Part shown: positions 54,399 through 63,633 of the stretch, piece by piece
How the letters are laid out: the number at the start of each line of letters is the position of its first letter
How positions within the stretch are numbered: the stretch's first letter is position 1
NCBI GenBank assembly: GCA_965366625.1
Contig: CBDUGP010000002.1
Span: 160,520-224,519 of the forward strand
Reading direction: 5' to 3'
Length of the DNA: 64,000 bases
Source of the DNA: JAUIJL01 sp965366625
Lineage (GTDB): Bacteria; Acidobacteriota; Thermoanaerobaculia; Multivoradales; J023
The notes under the pieces: model-generated
What the model saw: the letters and a program-made list of their open reading frames with translations, nothing else
The model's database searches: none
What the model was told of the DNA's origin: nothing
Position numbers and translations under genes: made by a program

Positions 54399-56453
54399 AT
54401 GATGATCCAAACCTCACCTCGACCCTCAGCCGCCGGGCTTTCTGCCCTGCTCGTGATCGGCTTCACCTTGCTCGTGACCGGCCCCAGTGCTTTCGGTTGT
54501 GGCCATTCGATGGCGGCGCCGCAGACGGGAGCGACGCCGTCGTCGGTGTCGACGTCAAGCTCGGCATCTTCGGAGGGCCAAGCTACCGCCGCGGATTGTC
54601 CTCCGGCCGCGGAGAATCCGCAGCGAGCCCACGCCGACGTGCTCGACCCGTTCTGGATGCCCCTGCGCGAGCGGGTGCAGCAAGCCTTGGCCCAAAAATA
54701 CGACGTCTTCTACGGGTTCAAATTCGAGGATTCCGTGGAAGCCACCGGCATCACCTTCAAACACCAAATCGTCGACGATGCGGGTCGCGACTACAAAGCG
54801 GTGCACTACGACCACGGCAACGGCGTCGCCGCCGCGGACGTGGACGGCGATGGGCGCTTGGACCTCTATTTCACCAGCCAGATGGGCCCCAACGAGCTGT
54901 GGCGAAATAAGGGCGGTGGAAAGTTTGAGAATTGGACCGAGCGCGCCGGTGTTGCGGTAGCGGATCGGATCAGTGTGGCGGGATCGTTCGGCGATATCGA
55001 TAATGACGGCGATCCGGACCTCTTCGTGACCACCGTCCGCCATGGCAACTTGCTCTTCCGCAACGACGGAGGCGGCAAATTCACCGACATTTCCAAGGCG
55101 GCTGGGATCGACCACGTGGGCCACTCGTCCGGCGCGGTCTTCTTTGATTTCAACCACGACGGCCTGCTCGACTTGTTCGTGACCAACGTCGGCAAATATA
55201 CCGGCGAGACCCAAGGACGAGGAGGATATTGGATCGGTTATGCCGACGCATTTTCCGGCCACGTCTTCCCGGATCGCACTGAGAACAGCATCCTCTACCG
55301 GAATGTGGGCGGCAAACGATTCGAGGATGTCAGCGCTGAGATGGGTTTGGTGGATGGCAGCTGGTCCGGCGACGCCGGCCTGATCGACGCCAACGATGAT
55401 GGTTGGATGGACCTCTATCTGTTGAATATGCAAGGCCATGACGAGCTGTGGATCAACGAAAAAGGGAACCGCTTCGTCAAACAGAGCCGAAAGTACTTCC
55501 CGGCGACCCCATGGGGAGCCATGGGCATCCAGATCTTCGATTTCAATAATGACGGACGCCAAGACATCTTCGTCACCGACATGCACACCGACATGATCGA
55601 GGTGCTGCCGCCGCAAAAAGAGAAGTCGAAGATGACCAAGAACCGTCCGGTTGAAGCATTGGCCACGGATGGCAACCACGTGTTGGGCAATGCCCTCTTC
55701 CGCAACGACGGCGGCGGTAAGTTCACCGAGGTCTCTGAGTCCATGGGTGCTGAGAACTTCTGGCCTTGGGGTCTCTCCTCCGGCGATCTCAACGCCGACG
55801 GCTGGGACGACGTCTACATCACCTCGAGCATGAACTATCCGTGGCGATACGGTGTCAGCTCCCTATTGCTCAATGAAAAGGGCAAGCGCTTCGTCGACAG
55901 TGAGTTCCTGGTGGGTGTGGAGCCGAGAAAAGGCGGCGCGACCGCCAAACCGTGGTTCGTGCTCAATTGCTCGGGTGCCGACTCCGAGCACAGCGATTGC
56001 AAAGGCAAAACCGGCTGCATCACGGTGATGGGTGCGCTCGGTACCCGTTCCTCCGTGGTCTTCGATCTCGAAGGTGACGGCGATCTCGACATCGTCACCA
56101 ACGAATTCAATGCCGAGCCTATGGTCTTGGTCAGCAATCTGTCCGAAAAACAGCCGGTCAACTTCATCGAGGTCGACCTTGAGGGCACCACCACCAATCG
56201 CCAGGGATTGGGTGCCACGGTCAAGGTCACGGCGGGTGACCAAACCTACGTCAAGGTCAATGACGGAGAGTCGGGATATCTCTCCCACAGCGATATTCCG
56301 CTCTATTTCGGCCTGGGAGACGCGAAAAAAGTCGATCGGATCGAGGTGCTCTGGCCGTCGGGCATGAGTCAAACCGTCGACGGGCCGAAGATCAATGCTC
56401 GGGCAGTGGTGAAAGAGCCTGCGGCGAAGAAGGCGGTGGCCGATCAGGAATGA
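54399..56453 (+). CDS. CRTAC1 family exported protein (FG-GAP repeats plus ASPIC/UnbV), second subtype
   Basis: 684 residues with a signal peptide ending near SAFGC, possibly a lipobox. Propeller motifs run from about residue 145: DVDGDGRLDLYF, DIDNDGDPDLFV, DFNHDGLLDLFV, DANDDGWMDLYL, DFNNDGRQDIFV, DLNADGWDDVYI. The C-terminus is ASPIC/UnbV (GLGATVKVTAGDQTYVKVND, EVLWPSGM). It lacks the paired-Cys motif of the other two CRTAC1 proteins and its N-terminal domain differs (KFEDSVEATGITF). It is not followed by a TPR gene. ATG 54399; ATG 54402 is equivalent. Confidence 0.9.
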   Translation: MMIQTSPRPSAAGLSALLVIGFTLLVTGPSAFGCGHSMAAPQTGATPSSVSTSSSASSEGQATAADCPPAAENPQRAHADVLDPFWMPLRERVQQALAQKYDVFYGFKFEDSVEATGITFKHQIVDDAGRDYKAVHYDHGNGVAAADVDGDGRLDLYFTSQMGPNELWRNKGGGKFENWTERAGVAVADRISVAGSFGDIDNDGDPDLFVTTVRHGNLLFRNDGGGKFTDISKAAGIDHVGHSSGAVFFDFNHDGLLDLFVTNVGKYTGETQGRGGYWIGYADAFSGHVFPDRTENSILYRNVGGKRFEDVSAEMGLVDGSWSGDAGLIDANDDGWMDLYLLNMQGHDELWINEKGNRFVKQSRKYFPATPWGAMGIQIFDFNNDGRQDIFVTDMHTDMIEVLPPQKEKSKMTKNRPVEALATDGNHVLGNALFRNDGGGKFTEVSESMGAENFWPWGLSSGDLNADGWDDVYITSSMNYPWRYGVSSLLLNEKGKRFVDSEFLVGVEPRKGGATAKPWFVLNCSGADSEHSDCKGKTGCITVMGALGTRSSVVFDLEGDGDLDIVTNEFNAEPMVLVSNLSEKQPVNFIEVDLEGTTTNRQGLGATVKVTAGDQTYVKVNDGESGYLSHSDIPLYFGLGDAKKVDRIEVLWPSGMSQTVDGPKINARAVVKEPAAKKAVADQE

Positions 56454-56487
56454 CGTGCTGAGAAAGTAGCGGAGCGCGATTCGGGCG

Positions 56488-57762
56488 TCAGGTCCCTTGC
56501 AGGATCCGGCGCCCGATGTCCGTGCGCAAGATCTTGTTGGGCCACTGAATGTGGGTGGATGCCGAGTAGGCTTTCTTGAGGGCATCTCGCAGCTGGGGGC
56601 CGGTGGCGCAGACGTTCAGCACCCGTCCGCCGGCCGCCACGATCTTGTCGCCCTTGGTGGCCGTGCCCGCATGGAAGACTTCGAGCCCCTCTTGGCCCAC
56701 TAGACGGTCCAGGCCTTCGATCGGATCTCCCTTGGCGGGCTTTTCTGGATAGCCCTTGCTGGCGAGCACCACGCAGGCGGCGTGTTCTTTGAGGAAACCC
56801 ATTCGTAGGGTTTCGAATCGCCCGGCCGCAGCCTGCTCCAGAATTGGCATGAGGTCCGTGTTCATGCGCATCATCAAGGGTTGGGTTTCTGGATCCCCGA
56901 AGCGCACGTTGTATTCGAGCACTTTCGGACCCGCGTCGGTGATCATCAGGCCGGTGTAGAGCACACCCATGAAGTCGCGATTCTCCATCGCCATGCCGGC
57001 CAGGGTCGGACGGACGATCTCCTCTAAGACCTGGGCGCCGAACTTTCTGTCGAAACTGCCGGCGGGGCTGTGGGCCCCCATGCCGCCGGTGTTCGGTCCT
57101 TCATCGTTGTCGAGCAGGCGCTTATAGTCCTTGCAGGTGGCCAAGGGCAGTGGATGCCGACCGTCGCACAAGGAGGTGAACGAGACCTCTTCGCCGACCA
57201 AACACTCTTCCACCACTACCCGATTTCCCGCGGCGCCAAAGCGTCGCTGATCAAAGAAGAGCCCAATGGCGGCTTCCAGCTCCTCCTGATTCTTCGGCAG
57301 GATGACGCCCTTGCCGGCGGCGAGACCGTCGGCTTTCAGCACCACCGGGAAGCCGAATTTGGCGGCTTGGGTTCGAGCCTCCTCGGCGTCGTGGGCAATG
57401 CCGAAATCGGCGGTGGGAATGCCGTGCCGTTTCATGAATTCTTTGGAAAAGACTTTGCTGCCTTCGAGTTCGGCGGCCTTTCGCTGCGGGCCGAAGATGT
57501 GCAAACCCCGGTTGTGAAACTCGTCGACGATGCCGAGCGTGAGCGGGAGTTCAGGGCCGACGACGGTCAGGCCGATTTTTAGATCGACGGCGAAGTCTGC
57601 CAGCTGATGGATTTCGTCGGCCGGAATGGGCACCAAATCTGCAACTTGAGCGATTCCGGGGTTGCCGGGAGCGCAATAGAGTTCTGTCACTCTGGGGCTC
57701 TGGCGCAATTTCCAGCACAATGCGTGCTCTCTGCCACCGGATCCGATCACCAGGACTTTCAT
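56488..57762 (-). CDS. purD: Phosphoribosylamine-glycine ligase
   Basis: 424 residues, full length. ATP-grasp enzyme of the second step of purine synthesis. Seen: KVLVIGSGGREHALCWKL, GPELPLTLGIVDEF, VLKADGLAAGKGVI, GGMGAHSPAG and YNVRFGDPETQ. The ATG has GGAGGTAGG upstream and lies two bases after the pta stop, so the pair is cotranscribed. No other pur genes are in the window. It converges on the CRTAC1 gene with only 34 bases between. Confidence 0.96.
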   Translation of the reverse strand: MKVLVIGSGGREHALCWKLRQSPRVTELYCAPGNPGIAQVADLVPIPADEIHQLADFAVDLKIGLTVVGPELPLTLGIVDEFHNRGLHIFGPQRKAAELEGSKVFSKEFMKRHGIPTADFGIAHDAEEARTQAAKFGFPVVLKADGLAAGKGVILPKNQEELEAAIGLFFDQRRFGAAGNRVVVEECLVGEEVSFTSLCDGRHPLPLATCKDYKRLLDNDEGPNTGGMGAHSPAGSFDRKFGAQVLEEIVRPTLAGMAMENRDFMGVLYTGLMITDAGPKVLEYNVRFGDPETQPLMMRMNTDLMPILEQAAAGRFETLRMGFLKEHAACVVLASKGYPEKPAKGDPIEGLDRLVGQEGLEVFHAGTATKGDKIVAAGGRVLNVCATGPQLRDALKKAYSASTHIQWPNKILRTDIGRRILQGT

Positions 57763-57764
57763 AC

Positions 57765-58742
57765 CTACCTCCGCGCATCCAAGGCCGTGATGGCCAGGGT
57801 GTCCAGAATATCGCTTACTGAGCAACCGCGTGAGAGATCGTGGATGGGAAAAGCCAAACCTTGCAGCAGCGGGCCGATCGCCCGGGCACCCGCCAGTCTC
57901 TCCGTGAGCTTGTAGGCGATATTACCTGAATTGAGGTCCGGGAAAATCATCACATTAGCTGTTCCTGCCACGGCGCTTCCCGGCGCCTTGCGGGCGGCGA
58001 TCTCCGGTACCAGGGCTGCGTCCCCCTGAAGCTCGCCATCAAAGGGGAAATCCACCTTCCTTTCGGCGAGAATCCGCACCGCTTCCCGGACCACATCTAG
58101 GCTTTCGTGCTGGGCGCTGCCCAGGGTGGAAAAGGCCAGCAAAGCTACCCGAGGCTCGTCGCCCACCAAGGAGCGCCGGGTTTCGGCAGCCTGCATGGCG
58201 ATATCCGCCAATTGGAGAGCCGTCGGTTTCGGGACCACCCCACAATCGGCGTATACCAAGACTCGATCGTCGGGCCACGCCATGAGGAAGCAGGAGGTTA
58301 CGACTTTATAGCGGGGATCCATGCCGAGCACCCGTAAGCCCGCTCGCAAGGTTTCCCCGGTGGTGGCGACCGCGCCCATCACGCCGCCGTCGGCATCGCC
58401 GATTTTGACCAGTAGGTTGGCGTAGTAGAGAGGGTCTAGAAAACGCTGTTCAATGGAGTTCTTTGGAATCGAGCGGGAGGTGCCGAGCATGTCGAGCAGC
58501 TCCTGGCGTCGCTCGTCCTCGCGTGGGTCGCGCACTTGCTCGGGATCAATTTTGATTCTCTCCCGCCGGGCGGTGTCGACGATCGCATCCCGCTCCCCCA
58601 CCAACAAGGGGCGGCAAATCCCCAACTCCCGGGCTTGGGCGGCAGCCGCCAAAACCCGTGGATCTGTGGCTTCCGGCAGGACGACGGTTTTATCCAAGGC
58701 GCGGGCACGTTGCCGGAAACGATTGAGAATGGGCGGCTCCAT
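57765..58742 (-). CDS. pta: Phosphate acetyltransferase (short type)
   Basis: 325 residues comprising only the PTA/PTB catalytic domain, without the N-terminal domains of E. coli Pta. It converts acetyl-CoA and phosphate to acetyl phosphate. Seen: VVLPEATDPRVLAAA near the start, ATTGETLRAGLRVLG, DCGVVPKPTA, LGSAQHESLDVV, and NIAYKLTERLAGARAIGP. The ATG at 58742 is chosen because the family begins there. No acetate kinase gene is adjacent, and a phosphate butyryltransferase-type role is possible but less likely. Confidence 0.88.
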   Translation of the reverse strand: MEPPILNRFRQRARALDKTVVLPEATDPRVLAAAAQARELGICRPLLVGERDAIVDTARRERIKIDPEQVRDPREDERRQELLDMLGTSRSIPKNSIEQRFLDPLYYANLLVKIGDADGGVMGAVATTGETLRAGLRVLGMDPRYKVVTSCFLMAWPDDRVLVYADCGVVPKPTALQLADIAMQAAETRRSLVGDEPRVALLAFSTLGSAQHESLDVVREAVRILAERKVDFPFDGELQGDAALVPEIAARKAPGSAVAGTANVMIFPDLNSGNIAYKLTERLAGARAIGPLLQGLAFPIHDLSRGCSVSDILDTLAITALDARR

Positions 58743-58813
58743 ATGCCCGATCTTACCGCCAACTCCAGTGAGGCGTGCTTCAGTTTCCGACCCGGGAGCC
58801 ATAAAATCAACCT

Positions 58814-59872
58814 ATGAGCACCCCAGAATTCCAAGCCATCGCCCCGATTTCCTGGTCTGACGAGCACGACTGTTTGTTGTTGCTAGACCAGACCCTGCTG
58901 CCCGATGAAGAAACCTGGTTGCATTGCCGAAAGGTCGAAGATGTGGCCGCGGCAATCAAACGCCTTTCCGTCCGAGGGGCGCCGGCGATCGGCGTTTCCG
59001 CTGCCTACGGATTGGTCGTCGGCCTTCAAGGCGCGACCGACCAAGAGTTTCGACAGCGCTTTGAGGAAGTCTTCGAGATCCTCGGCGCAACCCGCCCGAC
59101 GGCGGTGAATCTGCGTTGGGCATTGGAGAAAGGCAGAGAAATCTTTGAATCCCATGCCGGAAAAGGAGCGGAGGTCTGTCGCGCCGAGTTATTGGAATGG
59201 GCGAAGGACCTTCAGCGCCGAGACGTGCAAACCAACCGCGCCATGGGCGACAACGGCGTGCCCCTCTTCCAAGAAGGGGATCGAGTCCTGACCCATTGCA
59301 ACGCCGGCGCCCTGGCCACAGCGGGTTACGGAACCGCCGTCGGCGTGATCGCCTCGGCCTTCCGGGAAGGTCGGCTGGGGCAGGTGTGGGTCGACGAAAC
59401 CCGCCCGTTACTTCAGGGCGCCCGGCTGACCGCCTGGGAAATGGAGAAGCTCGGCATTCCCTATCGTTTGGTGACCGACTCGAGCGTCGGGGCGTTGATG
59501 TCTCGGGGTTTGGTCGACCGGGTCGTGGTCGGGGCCGACCGGGTGGCCGCCAACGGGGACGCGGCCAACAAGATCGGAACCTACACCGTGGCCGTGTTGG
59601 CCAATCGTCACAAGGTGCCGTTTTATGTCGCCGCGCCGCGATCCACCATCGACCCGAGAACGCCCACCGGCAACGAAATTCCGATCGAGATTCGCGATTC
59701 CGAGGAGGTAACGGCTTTCGGCGGTCGTCGGGTTTCCCCTCGGGATACGGAGGCCATGAACTTCGCTTTCGACGTCACACCGAACGAGTTGATCGCGGGC
59801 ATCATCACCGAGGTCGGGGTGCTCGAAGCTCCCTATGTCGAGAGCATTCGTCGAGCCTTGGCTTTGGATTGA
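58814..59872 (+). CDS. mtnA: S-methyl-5-thioribose-1-phosphate isomerase
   Basis: 352 residues, normal for MtnA. It isomerises methylthioribose-1-phosphate to methylthioribulose-1-phosphate in methionine salvage. Motifs: SVRGAPAIGVSAAYG, THCNAGALATAGYG with the catalytic Cys, DETRPLLQGARLTAWE and VGADRVAANGDAANKIGTY with the catalytic Asp. eIF2B-type ribose-1-phosphate isomerases are relatives, but the C/D motifs favour MtnA. No other salvage gene is near, so the pathway must be completed elsewhere. Divergent from pta with 71 bases between. Confidence 0.93.
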   Translation: MSTPEFQAIAPISWSDEHDCLLLLDQTLLPDEETWLHCRKVEDVAAAIKRLSVRGAPAIGVSAAYGLVVGLQGATDQEFRQRFEEVFEILGATRPTAVNLRWALEKGREIFESHAGKGAEVCRAELLEWAKDLQRRDVQTNRAMGDNGVPLFQEGDRVLTHCNAGALATAGYGTAVGVIASAFREGRLGQVWVDETRPLLQGARLTAWEMEKLGIPYRLVTDSSVGALMSRGLVDRVVVGADRVAANGDAANKIGTYTVAVLANRHKVPFYVAAPRSTIDPRTPTGNEIPIEIRDSEEVTAFGGRRVSPRDTEAMNFAFDVTPNELIAGIITEVGVLEAPYVESIRRALALD

Positions 59873-59951
59873 GCGCACTTTCAAAAGGCCGGAAGAAAGC
59901 CGATCCACGAGGTATGATCCGCCTCGACGAACAATACGGAAAGGATTCAGC

Positions 59952-61823
59952 ATGGCTTTCGACCGGCGATCTGTCGTCAGATGTGTTTTACCCAACGCCA
60001 TCCGGCGAGTCTGCGGGCCGAACCTGTGGGGGGCGCTCGGCTTTGGGCTGATATTTGCGCTCGGGTGCGGCGGCCCGACCCCAGAATCGCCGACAGATTC
60101 GCAGGCAGTGAAGGCCCCTGCCGAGTCGGTGTCGGAGGTGACGAAGCCCGTAAGCGATGACTTGGTGATCACCAATGGTCGTGTGTACACCCTTTCGTGG
60201 TCAGAGCCGTCCTTGGAGGGCAAGCCGGCTGCGGACGCACCCCGAGATGCCGGCGGCTGGCACCCCGACGCCGAGGCGGTGGCTATTCGCGATGGACGGA
60301 TCGTCTTCGTCGGCAGCAACGACGGTGTCCAGAAATATGTCGATGAAGGCATGGAAGTCCTGGATGCGGCCGGAGCCACGGTGCTTCCCGGCTTGGTGGA
60401 TTCCCACACCCACGTGTCCGGGCTTGGAGAGCTGGCAGCCCAAGTCAATCTGATCGGAGTCGAAACCGAGGAGCAAGCCGTCGCCAAGGTCGTCGAACGG
60501 GCCCGCTCCACGGAGCCTGGGGAGTGGATCCTCGGTCGCGGGTGGGACGAAGGGGCTTGGGCTAATCGCTATCCGACATTGGATCTGTTGACGGAGAAGG
60601 TCCCCTACAATCCGGTGATCCTGACTTCATTGCACGGTTTCGCGGTTTGGGGAAATCTCCTGGCCTTCGAACGGGCGGGCATCACCCGTGACACGGTCAC
60701 GCCCGAAGGTGGAGACATCTTGCGCGACGCGGACGGCAATCCATCGGGGGTGTTGCTGAATCGAGCGGCATCCTTGCTGACCTCCGCCCTTCCCGAGCCG
60801 ACCCAAGAGCAGCGCCAAGCGTTCATGCTCGCGGGGCTGGAGCAGATGGCTCGTGACGGTTTCGTGGCGGTGCATGAAGCCGGGGCTGACCCTTTCCACA
60901 TGGCGGCCCTCGAGGTGATGCTCAAGGACGGCCAATTGCCGATTCGGGTCTATGCCATGCTTTCGGCCCGCCATGAGGCCCTCTGCCGCCGATGGCTCAA
61001 GCGAGGACCCTTATCGGGCACGGGCGGCAAGGACAAATTGGCGGTGCGGTCGGTCAAGGCCTATTACGACGCCGCCCTAGGATCCCGTGGCGCCCGCTTG
61101 CTCGAAGATTATTCCGACCGACCCGGCCACCGAGGCACCAGCGGTGATGAATACGGATTCGACCAGGATCTGGTGGCCGAGATGATGAAGGGCGGCTTTC
61201 AAGTGGGGATCCACGCGATCGGCGACGCCGGAAACCGGGAAACCCTGGATTTCATCGCCAAGGTTCAACAAGAGGATCCAAGCTCGAAGGACCAGCGCCA
61301 TCGCATCGAGCACGCCCAGGTCGTCCACGCCGACGATTTCAACCGATTTGCGTCATTAGGCGTGATCGCGTCCATGGAGCCGCCCCATGCGGTGGAGGAT
61401 AAGACCTGGGCCGAAGAGCGTATCGGCCCCCGGCGGGTGCGCGGGGCCTACGCTTGGCGGACCCTGCGGCGGGCCGGCGCCGCCATCACCTTCAATTCCG
61501 ACCTCAGCGGCTCCGACCACAGCATCTTCTACGGCCTACACGCGGCCATCACCCGCAGGGACAAGAATAAGGAACCGGCCGGCGGGTGGTATCCCGAGCA
61601 AGGTTTGACCCCGGAGGAGGCTGTGCGGGCCTACACGGTTTGGTCTGCCTACGCTGCCCATTGGGAAGAGCACACAGGAATTCTGGCCGAAGGTCGCTGG
61701 GGCGACGTGACCTTGATGAGCATTGATCCGTTGGTGCTCGGAGAAAGCGATCCCGGGGCGATCCTAGACGGTGAGATCGTCGCCACGGTCGTGGGCGGGC
61801 AAGTGGTCTATCGCGCCGACTAG
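59952..61823 (+). CDS. Amidohydrolase (YtcJ-like), lipoprotein
   Basis: 623 residues. A lipoprotein signal ends in LGCGG. It is a metal-dependent amidohydrolase of the YtcJ/NfdA group: DSHTHVSG (HxH metal site), GRGWDEGAWANRYPTLDLL typical of YtcJ, HAIGDAGN, RIEHAQVVH, FNSDLSGSDHS and the C-terminal GRWGDVTLMSIDP. Substrate unknown. The predicted envelope location differs from most cytosolic relatives. ATG at 59952 with AAAGGATT upstream; the longer frame from 59835 lacks a signal peptide at its start. Confidence 0.88.
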   Translation: MAFDRRSVVRCVLPNAIRRVCGPNLWGALGFGLIFALGCGGPTPESPTDSQAVKAPAESVSEVTKPVSDDLVITNGRVYTLSWSEPSLEGKPAADAPRDAGGWHPDAEAVAIRDGRIVFVGSNDGVQKYVDEGMEVLDAAGATVLPGLVDSHTHVSGLGELAAQVNLIGVETEEQAVAKVVERARSTEPGEWILGRGWDEGAWANRYPTLDLLTEKVPYNPVILTSLHGFAVWGNLLAFERAGITRDTVTPEGGDILRDADGNPSGVLLNRAASLLTSALPEPTQEQRQAFMLAGLEQMARDGFVAVHEAGADPFHMAALEVMLKDGQLPIRVYAMLSARHEALCRRWLKRGPLSGTGGKDKLAVRSVKAYYDAALGSRGARLLEDYSDRPGHRGTSGDEYGFDQDLVAEMMKGGFQVGIHAIGDAGNRETLDFIAKVQQEDPSSKDQRHRIEHAQVVHADDFNRFASLGVIASMEPPHAVEDKTWAEERIGPRRVRGAYAWRTLRRAGAAITFNSDLSGSDHSIFYGLHAAITRRDKNKEPAGGWYPEQGLTPEEAVRAYTVWSAYAAHWEEHTGILAEGRWGDVTLMSIDPLVLGESDPGAILDGEIVATVVGGQVVYRAD

Positions 61824-61956
61824 TCAGGGAGTCGAATGGGCTAGTGCCGGTTTGAGGCCGGCGGGGCGGACTGCGGGCGTCGGTGGCGCGAGTTCGGAGC
61901 GACGCGCGCAGGGCGCCGCGCCGACCCACCGGAATCCATTTCTGGATGGGCCCTAA

Positions 61957-62421
61957 TTAATTGGCGTCCGGGTCGTTGCCCGACTCATGATCGGCGACCA
62001 CGGATTCGAAGAATTCTTCGGGTCCGCTATTGCGCAAACGGGCGATCACCACCAGATAACCGCCGAAAGCGAGCAGGATGCCCACGGGAACGAGGGGCAG
62101 AAGTAGGGGAAAGAACATCGCGACCACGGTAACCAGGCAGCCGAAAGCCGAAGCCACCAGGATCATCACCGACCCGCGGTCGATTCGATATTCGTCGTGA
62201 TCGGGTTCGAAGATCATTCGGCAGCGCTCCGTGCCGAGAGGCTCGGTGCGCACCGTTGCTTCGACCCAGCCTCGGCGAAGGCCGGCTGAAACCTGCAAAC
62301 CGAGCTTGCCCGAGGTGCGGTCGATGCCTTGCCAGTCGGCGTCCCAAAGCTCCGTTTGGCGAGCAATCAAGTTGAGCGCCGCGGGCGCAGACGCTTCGAT
62401 TTCTACCGACAGGGAATTCAA
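61957..62421 (-). CDS. Small membrane protein of unknown function
   Basis: 154 residues, not recognised. Residues 1-80 are soluble, with beta-strand character (GKLGLQVSAGLRRGWVEATV). Two hydrophobic segments follow at about 83-103 and 107-127 (MILVASAFGCLVTVVAMFFP, LLPLVPVGILLAFGGYLVVI), then a short acidic tail. The only credible start is TTG at 62421, one base after the dusB stop, so it is probably translated by coupling. The soluble part could be a START/SRPBCC-like domain, but I cannot support this by a motif. Confidence 0.6.
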   Translation of the reverse strand: MNSLSVEIEASAPAALNLIARQTELWDADWQGIDRTSGKLGLQVSAGLRRGWVEATVRTEPLGTERCRMIFEPDHDEYRIDRGSVMILVASAFGCLVTVVAMFFPLLLPLVPVGILLAFGGYLVVIARLRNSGPEEFFESVVADHESGNDPDAN

Positions 62422-62422
62422 A

Positions 62423-63415
62423 TCAAGCCGCCTCGCTAATGGAATCGTTCTGAACCGTTTCGAAGTGACTCTGGACCATCACCAAGAGACTCTCGGGATC
62501 TTCCTGCCTCTGGATCTGTCGGCGCATGTGTTGGCCCTTGGGCAGGCCGTGGCTGTACCAATGGGTGAAGGTCCGCATCTTGTGCAGGGCGGTCCGCGGC
62601 TCTTCTCGGTCCATCAGCGTACGGAAGTGCTGGGTGATCAGCTGCCGACGATCCGCCAGGCTCGGCTCCGGTAGGCGACCTTCCGACAAACGTGCCTTGA
62701 TTTGGGCAAAGATCCAAGGATTGCGTGTCGCACCCCGCCCGACCATCACCGCATCGCAATCGGTCTGTTGGATCATTCGTACCGCATCGTCGGCATCGCG
62801 GATGTCACCGTTGCCGATCACCGGAATCTCGAGCGCGGCCTTGAGCTCCCCGATCTTGGACCAATCGGCCTCGCCCCGATACATCTGTTTGGCGGTGCGG
62901 GGATGCAGAGCGACGGCATCGGCACCCTCTTCCTGGCAAATCCGGCCCAACTCGATGAAATTCATGCGCCGATCGTCAATCCCCAAGCGGAATTTGACCG
63001 TCAACGGAAGAGAGATCGCCCGTCGGACCTCGCGCACGATGTGTTGGGCGAGCTTGAGGTCCCCCATCAACGCCGCCCCGGCACAGCCCTTTAGAACCTT
63101 GTTGGCGGGGCAGCCCATGTTGATGTCGCAAAGGTCTGCCCCGCGCTGCTCCACCACGCGGGCGGCGTCGGCCATGGTGGCGGCGTCGGAGCCGTAGATC
63201 TGGATGGAGAGCGGGCGTTCTTCTTCCTCGTAATGGAGCAGACTCGTGACCCGTTTGTCCCCTTGCATCAACATCTTTGACGAAATGAACTCCATCGTCA
63301 CCACACCAACGCCGCCAATCCGGCGAATAATCAGCCGGAAATCGCGGTCGGTCACGCCGGCCATGGGGGCCAAAAGGGTGGGAGGTGCAAAGGCTACGGA
63401 GCCGATCTTCATCAT
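62423..63415 (-). CDS. dusB: tRNA-dihydrouridine synthase (DusB-type)
   Basis: 330 residues. FMN enzyme that reduces uridine in tRNA D-loops. Seen: APMAGVTDRDFR at the start, DINMGCPANKVLKGCAGAAL with the catalytic Cys, VALHPRTAKQMYRGEADW and VIGNGDIRDADDA, VMVGRGATRNPWIF. Adjacent ATGs at 63415 and 63412 are equivalent. The DusB/NifR3 subgroup is likely by overall length; DusA and DusC are less similar. First gene of a two-gene unit with the small membrane protein. Confidence 0.93.
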   Translation of the reverse strand: MMKIGSVAFAPPTLLAPMAGVTDRDFRLIIRRIGGVGVVTMEFISSKMLMQGDKRVTSLLHYEEEERPLSIQIYGSDAATMADAARVVEQRGADLCDINMGCPANKVLKGCAGAALMGDLKLAQHIVREVRRAISLPLTVKFRLGIDDRRMNFIELGRICQEEGADAVALHPRTAKQMYRGEADWSKIGELKAALEIPVIGNGDIRDADDAVRMIQQTDCDAVMVGRGATRNPWIFAQIKARLSEGRLPEPSLADRRQLITQHFRTLMDREEPRTALHKMRTFTHWYSHGLPKGQHMRRQIQRQEDPESLLVMVQSHFETVQNDSISEAA

Positions 63416-63633
63416 GTTCCGGATTGTACTGCTTGCGGGGTCGTAGCGGCAAAAACAGCTGTTCAATGCTGGTCAATAGGGGGGCGAGCGAGCGACGCCG
63501 GCGTGAATGTGTCCGGGAATGGAATGTTTGTGCTGCCCCGCACGTTGGGGAAGGAAACGATCCGAACGACGGCCCCCGCCCGTAAGTTAGTGGTCACCGA
63601 AGCCCTCCGTCCACGACCCCGAAAGCTGAAAAC